Assembly: GCA_000471925.1 (NCBI GenBank)
Contig: CP006668.1
Location: forward strand, 1,240,001-1,304,000
DNA from: Ralstonia pickettii DTP0602
GTDB taxonomy: Bacteria > Pseudomonadota > Gammaproteobacteria > Burkholderiales > Burkholderiaceae
Length of the DNA: 64,000 nt
Direction: 5' to 3'
In this document: in pieces, positions 59,666-64,000 of the stretch
How positions within the stretch are numbered: the stretch's first letter is position 1
Layout of the letters: every line of letters begins with the position of its first letter
Notes under the pieces: generated by a model
The model's input: only the letters and a program-made list of their open reading frames with translations
Told to the model about the DNA's origin: nothing
Databases searched by the model: none
Translations under genes and position numbers: made by a program

Positions 59666-60361
59666 ATGCGCCACCCCCGCCATCACTCCGGCTTCTCCGG
59701 CCACGGCCGGCACCTCTTTATGCGACTTGTCCCGCACCTTGCGCACTACGCCATGGGTCGCCAGGGCGGAGGCTTCTGGGGGGGGCGCCCCGATGACGGC
59801 TTCGGGCCCGGTGGTCCCGAAGGTCCCGGCGGCTTCGACGGCGAAGGCTGGCGCCGCGGCCGCAAGTTCAGCGCCGACGACCTGCAACTGCTGTTGCTGG
59901 CCCTGCTCGAGGAAAAACCCAGTCACGGCTACGAGCTGATCAAGGCGCTGGAAACGCGCACCAGCGGCTTCTACAAGCCGAGCCCGGGCGTGGTGTACCC
60001 GGCGCTGACTTACCTGGAAGAGGTCGGCTACGCCACCGTCGATACGGAAGGCAACAAGAAGCGCTACCAGCTCTCCGACACCGGCAGGGCCCATCTCTCG
60101 GCCAACCGCGAGCGTGTCGACGTGATGTTCGGCAAGCTGCGCCATGTGGCGCGCAAGATGGAGTGGATGCGCCGGGCGATGAGCGGCGAGCCGCAGGTCG
60201 AGCCGGAGCAGGGCGGCTGGCTGCCCGAGTTGGTGCAGGCGCGTACCGCGCTCAAGCGCGCGCTGATGTTGCGCAGCGAGGCGGGCGTGGACGAACAGCG
60301 CCGCCTTGCCGAGATCCTGTCTCGCGCGGTGGCCGAAATCGAAGCAGGTCCCAAGGCCTGA
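59666..60361 (+). CDS. yqjI: PadR-family metal-responsive regulator (YqjI-like)
   Basis: This 231-residue regulator has a His/Gly-rich N-terminal extension (RHPRHHSGFSGHGRH) and a Gly/Pro-rich linker. A PadR winged helix follows: LQLLLLALLEEKPSHGYELI, then YKPSPGVVYPALTYLEEVGY and KKRYQLSDTGRAHL. A His-rich extension plus PadR domain is the YqjI architecture, which in E. coli responds to nickel and iron and controls yqjH. The ATG at 59666 has AAGGG upstream. An in-frame ATG at 59639 would lie at the transcription start and is rejected. A siderophore-interacting protein gene follows, as with yqjH. Confidence 0.85.
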   Translation: MRHPRHHSGFSGHGRHLFMRLVPHLAHYAMGRQGGGFWGGRPDDGFGPGGPEGPGGFDGEGWRRGRKFSADDLQLLLLALLEEKPSHGYELIKALETRTSGFYKPSPGVVYPALTYLEEVGYATVDTEGNKKRYQLSDTGRAHLSANRERVDVMFGKLRHVARKMEWMRRAMSGEPQVEPEQGGWLPELVQARTALKRALMLRSEAGVDEQRRLAEILSRAVAEIEAGPKA

Positions 60362-60427
60362 GCCGTGGCGCTGACACTGGCCTGCGCCATCGGCAACTGG
60401 ACCCGGCAAGCGTCGGGCTCGAAATCA

Positions 60428-61267
60428 ATGAATCCCAATATGACTGCAAACGCCCCTGAATCCGCACGCGACCTGACGGTCCAGCGCGTGCGTCATCCGC
60501 TCAAGATGCGCCTGCTGCAGGTGCTGCGCACCACGCAGGTTTCACCGCAACTGCTGCGCGTGACACTGGGCGGCGCCGACCTGGAGGACTTTGCCTCGGC
60601 GTCGTTCGACGACCATGTCAAGGTGTTTTTCCCGGTGAATGGCGCCGACAAGCCGGTGCTACCGCAGGTGACGCCTGACGGCATCGTCTTCCCGGAAGGC
60701 CAGCCGCGCCCGCCCGCGCGCGACTACACGCCGCGCCGCCATGACGCGGCAAAGCGCGAACTGGATATCGAATTCGTGCTGCACGGCGACGGTCCCGCGT
60801 CGACGTGGGCGGCCCAGGCGCGCGCCGGCCAGTACCTCGGCGTTGGCGGACCGCGCGGCTCCTTCGTCGTGCCGGCGGCGTTCGACTGGCACCTGCTGAT
60901 CGGCGACGATACCGCACTGCCGGCAATCGGCCGAAGGCTTGAAGAACTCGGCCCGGATACCCGCGCCATCGTGGTGGTGGAAGTGGCTGATGCAGCCGCG
61001 CAGACCCCGCTGCCGACACAGGCGCCCCTCGACCTGCACTGGTTGCATCGCGGCGATGCGCCCGAAGGCAGCCAGCTGGAAGCAGCGCTGCGCACGCTCA
61101 CGCTGCCGCGCGGCGAAGGCTATGTCTGGGCCGCCGGTGAAGCCGCGGCGATGAAGGCGGTGCGCCAGTACCTGGTCGGCGAGCGCGGCATCGACAAGCG
61201 CCGCATCCGCGCATCGGCGTACTGGAAGCGCGGCGATGCGGCGGTGCATGAGACGCTGGACGACTGA
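60428..61267 (+). CDS. yqjH: Siderophore-interacting protein / ferric reductase (YqjH-like)
   Basis: The product is about 279 residues of the FAD-binding siderophore-interacting family. RVTLGGADLEDFASASFDDH leads to KVFFPV and the FAD segment RDYTPRRHDAAKRELDIEFV and HGDGPASTWAAQARAGQYLG. A NAD(P)H-type C-terminal domain contains GYVWAAGEAAAMKAVRQYLV and SAYWKRGDA. It would release iron from ferric siderophores by reduction in the cytoplasm. Its position after a YqjI-like regulator and palindromic operator supports metal-responsive control. ATG at 60440 is an alternative start. Confidence 0.92.
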   Translation: MNPNMTANAPESARDLTVQRVRHPLKMRLLQVLRTTQVSPQLLRVTLGGADLEDFASASFDDHVKVFFPVNGADKPVLPQVTPDGIVFPEGQPRPPARDYTPRRHDAAKRELDIEFVLHGDGPASTWAAQARAGQYLGVGGPRGSFVVPAAFDWHLLIGDDTALPAIGRRLEELGPDTRAIVVVEVADAAAQTPLPTQAPLDLHWLHRGDAPEGSQLEAALRTLTLPRGEGYVWAAGEAAAMKAVRQYLVGERGIDKRRIRASAYWKRGDAAVHETLDD

Positions 61268-61366
61268 GGCGAAGCGGCGCAAGGTACCTGCGCTGCGATG
61301 CACGCGCCCGCCGCGATGGCCTAAGATAAGCCCATCAGGCCATCGCCGCGCTCAGGAGGACTCGCT

Positions 61367-61771
61367 GTGCCGCACGCCGCCATGCCTTGCCGCCTCCCAT
61401 CCAGCCTGCGCCTTGCGCTCGCTGCCAGTGCGGTTGTCCTTGCCGCCTGTGCGCCTGACTCGGTGCGCAATATCCAGGCGAAAGACTTCAATGCCTATCT
61501 CGATTCGCTGAAGACCGCGTGCCCGAACCTGGTCATGGGCTCGAGCAATATCAGCGACTGGCTCCGTACCAGTGGCGACAGCGATGACAGCAACTACGTC
61601 TACTGGCTGGACCAGACCTCGCGGCTGTATTACCAGCGCATCTCGGTCAAGGAATACCGCGATTCAGTCAGTGCGGCGCTGGGCGGGCGCTCCGACGCAC
61701 CCGCGCTGGACTGCATCGTGCGCAGCCTGCCGGCGAACCGGCCCACGCATGTGCCCGGCGGAAGGCTGTAA
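61367..61771 (+). CDS. Small lipoprotein, unknown function
   Basis: This 134-residue protein has a lipoprotein signal (LRLALAASAVVLAACAPD; lipobox LAAC with Cys near 28). The soluble domain contains DFNAYLDSLKTACPNLVMGS and YWLDQTSRLYYQRISVKEYR, with two further cysteines that may form a disulphide. The GTG at 61367 is supported by AGGAGG seven bases upstream; an ATG five codons later is possible but less well placed. No homologue is recalled. Confidence 0.75.
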   Translation: MPHAAMPCRLPSSLRLALAASAVVLAACAPDSVRNIQAKDFNAYLDSLKTACPNLVMGSSNISDWLRTSGDSDDSNYVYWLDQTSRLYYQRISVKEYRDSVSAALGGRSDAPALDCIVRSLPANRPTHVPGGRL

Positions 61772-61892
61772 GGATCGCACGCAGCCGTTGTGCAACGGCC
61801 GCATCCCCGCTAACATGAGTCCCTGGTGGCCGAGACAACGGCCGCCGACGTCGCTCGGACGGTTCCGGGCGCTTACGTAAAGGACTCCCTCC

Positions 61893-63164
61893 ATGACTGC
61901 CGCTTCTGGCAAGCGCCGCTTTGCGCGCATCGATCGCCTTCCCCCGTACGTTTTCAATATCACTGCCGAGTTGAAGATGGCCGCCCGCCGCCGTGGCGAG
62001 GACATTATCGACATGAGCATGGGCAATCCCGATGGCGCCACGCCGGCGCATATCGTGGCCAAGCTCACCGAGGCGGCGCAGCGGCCCGATACGCATGGCT
62101 ACTCGGCCTCGAAGGGTATCCCGCGCTTGCGCCGTGCGATCTCGCACTGGTATCGCGAGCGCTATGACGTGGAGATCGACCCCGATACCGAGGCCATCGT
62201 CACCATCGGCTCCAAGGAAGGGCTGGCGCACCTGATGCTGGCCACACTGGATCGCGGCGATACGGTGCTGGTGCCTGATCCCAGCTACCCGATCCATATC
62301 TACGGCGCGGTCATTGCCGGTGCGGATATCCGTTCGGTCCCGCTGGTGCCGGGCATCGACTTCTTTGCCGAGCTGGAGCGCGCGATCCGCGGCAGCTATC
62401 CCAAGCCCAAGATGATCGTGCTGGGCTTTCCGTCGAACCCGACGGCGCAATGCGTGGAGCTGGATTTCTTCGAGCGGGTGATCGCGCTGGCGCGCAAGCA
62501 TGACATCTTTGTCGTGCATGACCTGGCGTATGCGGATATCGTCTTCGATGGCTGGAAGGCGCCGTCGATCATGCAGGTGCCGGGCGCCAAGGACATTGCG
62601 GTGGAGTTCTTTACGCTGTCCAAGAGCTACAACATGGCGGGCTGGCGCATCGGCTTCATGGTGGGCAATCCGGACCTTGTGGCGGCGCTGACGCGCATCA
62701 AGAGCTATCACGACTACGGCACCTTCACGCCGCTGCAGGTGGCGGCCATTGCGGCGCTCGAAGGCGACCAGCAATGCGTGCGCGAGATTGCTGCGCAGTA
62801 CCAGTCGCGCCGCGACGTGCTGGCGCGCGGGCTGATCGAATCGGGCTGGCCGGTGGATATCCCGAAGGCGTCGATGTATATCTGGGCGCGGATTCCGGAG
62901 CCGTATCGCCACCTCGGTTCGCTGGAGTTTGCGCGGCAGCTGCTGGAGAAGGCGAAGGTGACGGTGTCGCCCGGCATCGGCTTTGGCGACTATGGCGACG
63001 AGTACGTGCGCTTTGCGCTGATCGAGAATGAATCGCGCATCCGGCAGGCGGTGCGGGGCATCAAGGCGATGTTCCGTGCGGACGGGCTGGTGAAGGTGCC
63101 TGCGCCGGAGCACGGTGAAAACGCGGCAAAACCCGCGAAGACCACCAAGCGCGCGGCTCAGTAA
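61893..63164 (+). CDS. alaC: Alanine-type aminotransferase (AlaC-like)
   Basis: This 423-residue PLP-dependent class I/II aminotransferase contains [37 protein letters not shown], the PLP aspartate in [16 protein letters not shown], the Schiff-base lysine in [20 protein letters not shown] (Lys near 250), and the terminal [15 protein letters not shown] arginine. These match E. coli AlaC, which makes alanine from glutamate and pyruvate. A Lys/Ala-rich tail after residue 400 is extra. It overlaps the convergent Crp/Fnr gene by 7 bases. Confidence 0.92.
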   Translation: MTAASGKRRFARIDRLPPYVFNITAELKMAARRRGEDIIDMSMGNPDGATPAHIVAKLTEAAQRPDTHGYSASKGIPRLRRAISHWYRERYDVEIDPDTEAIVTIGSKEGLAHLMLATLDRGDTVLVPDPSYPIHIYGAVIAGADIRSVPLVPGIDFFAELERAIRGSYPKPKMIVLGFPSNPTAQCVELDFFERVIALARKHDIFVVHDLAYADIVFDGWKAPSIMQVPGAKDIAVEFFTLSKSYNMAGWRIGFMVGNPDLVAALTRIKSYHDYGTFTPLQVAAIAALEGDQQCVREIAAQYQSRRDVLARGLIESGWPVDIPKASMYIWARIPEPYRHLGSLEFARQLLEKAKVTVSPGIGFGDYGDEYVRFALIENESRIRQAVRGIKAMFRADGLVKVPAPEHGENAAKPAKTTKRAAQ

Positions 63165-63835
63165 CGTCGCAGCGCCTCCAGGTCGAGCACGTGCACCATG
63201 CCGTGCTCGACCGCCAGCAAGCCTTCATCCTCCAGAACCTTCAGCGCCGCATTGGCGCGCTGGCGCGAGATGCCGGCCAACAGGCCGACTTCTTCCTGCG
63301 TCAGGTGCAGGCTCGACGCCGCGTCGGCACCGAGGGCGGGGCACAGCACCGGATGGAACAGCGCCGCCAGGGCACGCGCCACGCGGCCTTCGACGCCATG
63401 CATGCGCTCATGTTCGACCGTGGCGATGAAATGCCCGAGGCGTTCGTTCAGTTGCGTGATCAGATAGCGATTGAAGGGCAGGCTGCTGGCCAGCAACCAT
63501 TCGAAGGTGGCCAGCGGCAGACAGGCGATGCGCGAATCGCGCAGCGCCACCACGTCATAGCGCCGCGCTTCGCGCTTGAGGAGCGAACCTTCGCCCAGCC
63601 AGCCGCCGGCGGGTACGCCGGTCAGCGTGGCGCGCTTGCCCGACGCGACGGAGCAATGCACCTTCACCAATCCCTGCGCGACACCCAGCCAGCAATCCGC
63701 AGGCTCACCCTTGCGGCTGACGTAGGCGCCCTGCGGCACCAGGCGCTCGCGCAGTTCGGTGCGCACGCGCTGGCGTTGCTCCGGCGTCAGCAAGCCGGCC
63801 CACGCGCTGCGCGCCAGCAGCGCGTCCAGGCTCAC
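63158..63835 (-). CDS. Crp/Fnr-family transcription regulator (paralogue)
   Basis: This protein of about 225 residues has the cyclic-nucleotide-type beta roll ([38 protein letters not shown]), a dimer helix ([20 protein letters not shown]) and a winged helix ([20 protein letters not shown]). It is the paralogue of the 6137-6841 product. The GTG at 63835 (VSLDALL) is chosen because the upstream neighbour ends at 63850. A GTG at 63892 would overlap that gene by 43 bases. Confidence 0.85.
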   Translation of the reverse strand: MSLDALLARSAWAGLLTPEQRQRVRTELRERLVPQGAYVSRKGEPADCWLGVAQGLVKVHCSVASGKRATLTGVPAGGWLGEGSLLKREARRYDVVALRDSRIACLPLATFEWLLASSLPFNRYLITQLNERLGHFIATVEHERMHGVEGRVARALAALFHPVLCPALGADAASSLHLTQEEVGLLAGISRQRANAALKVLEDEGLLAVEHGMVHVLDLEALRRY

Positions 63836-63849
63836 GGCACCGCAACCGC

Positions 63850-64000
63850 TCAGGCGTGCAGGGGCAACGGCTGCTCGCCCGGTGCCCACCACGGCCGGAA
63901 CAGCGCCTGCACCGCGGCGTCGTCGACGGCTTCATAGCTGGCGGTGCGCCAGTGCGGCGCGTTGTCCTTGTCGACGATCAGCGCGCGTACGCCTTCGATG
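63850..64000 (-). CDS. 3-hydroxyisobutyryl-CoA hydrolase / enoyl-CoA hydratase-like, C-terminal end
   Basis: Only the last 49 residues are in the window; the gene continues past 64000. IEGVRALIVDKDNAPHWRTA and the following SYEAV match the C-terminus of 3-hydroxyisobutyryl-CoA hydrolases of valine breakdown (E-G-V-R-A-x-x-V-D-K-D). The tail ends PGEQPLPLHA. It is 14 bases upstream of the Crp/Fnr gene on the same strand, so they are likely cotranscribed. Confidence 0.75.
   Translation of the reverse strand, partial: IEGVRALIVDKDNAPHWRTASYEAVDDAAVQALFRPWWAPGEQPLPLHA

Noticed and set aside
1..64000. tRNA, rRNA, integrase or phage genes
   Set aside because: None was recognised on either strand. 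The island borders show only IS630 elements.

Overview
The window is high-GC (about two thirds G+C) DNA with dense, short-spaced genes. Gene content is typical of the Burkholderiaceae, most likely a Cupriavidus (Ralstonia/Cupriavidus group) chromosome: a Bug-type solute-binding protein, CydAB with a DUF2474 partner, a Tat-exported phospholipase C, several LysR and Crp/Fnr regulators, and small proteins without recognisable families. The genus is inferred from general gene flavour, not from a marker gene. No rRNA, tRNA or CRISPR array was seen.

Layout. 1-14.5 kb is housekeeping/accessory metabolism: the end of an MFS transporter, an old-yellow-enzyme reductase with a VOC protein, a LuxR-type response regulator with a hybrid histidine kinase, a Crp/Fnr regulator divergent from an acyl-CoA ligase, an AGE-family epimerase, two hydrolases and several small unknown proteins. 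14.6-18.2 kb is a tandemly duplicated module. Each copy has a promoter whose spacer is a palindromic operator, a leader terminator, a second palindrome, a secreted tandem-repeat protein, a 33-residue membrane peptide and a TetR regulator. 18.2-27.5 kb holds an M14 peptidase/hydrolase pair, a LysR regulator, phospholipase C, the cyanide-insensitive cytochrome bd operon and a TauE-like exporter. 27.6-35.1 kb is a sugar-acid catabolic cluster: LysR, Bug protein, UxaA/GarD-type dehydratase, aldehyde dehydrogenase, HpaI-type aldolase and FAD oxidase.

The centrepiece is 36.4-52.4 kb, a lower-GC island encoding an ABC-transporter-dependent (group 2-like) capsule: small ORF-kpsM-kpsT-kpsE-kpsD-neuC-neuA-neuB-ORF-neuS-kpsC-kpsS, all on one strand with many 4-base overlaps. 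NeuC makes ManNAc, NeuB condenses it to sialic acid and NeuA activates it to CMP-sialic acid. A NeuS-like alpha-2,8-polysialyltransferase would polymerise it. KpsC/KpsS build the poly-Kdo lipid anchor and KpsMTED exports the chain. The NeuS homologue is about 1030 residues because its transferase domain is fused to roughly 580 residues of TPR-like helical repeats. A polysialic acid capsule with this fusion in an environmental beta-proteobacterium is the most striking prediction here.

The island is closed on the right by two nested IS630-family elements: an old one inactivated by an 8-base duplication and a nonsense codon, with an intact one inserted at a TA in its 3' end. Beyond lie a membrane hydrolase/cytochrome P450 operon, an outer-membrane barrel protein, a YqjI/YqjH-like metal-responsive regulator and ferric reductase with overlapping palindromic operators, an AlaC-type aminotransferase, a second Crp/Fnr regulator, and the end of a 3-hydroxyisobutyryl-CoA hydrolase-like gene running off the right edge.
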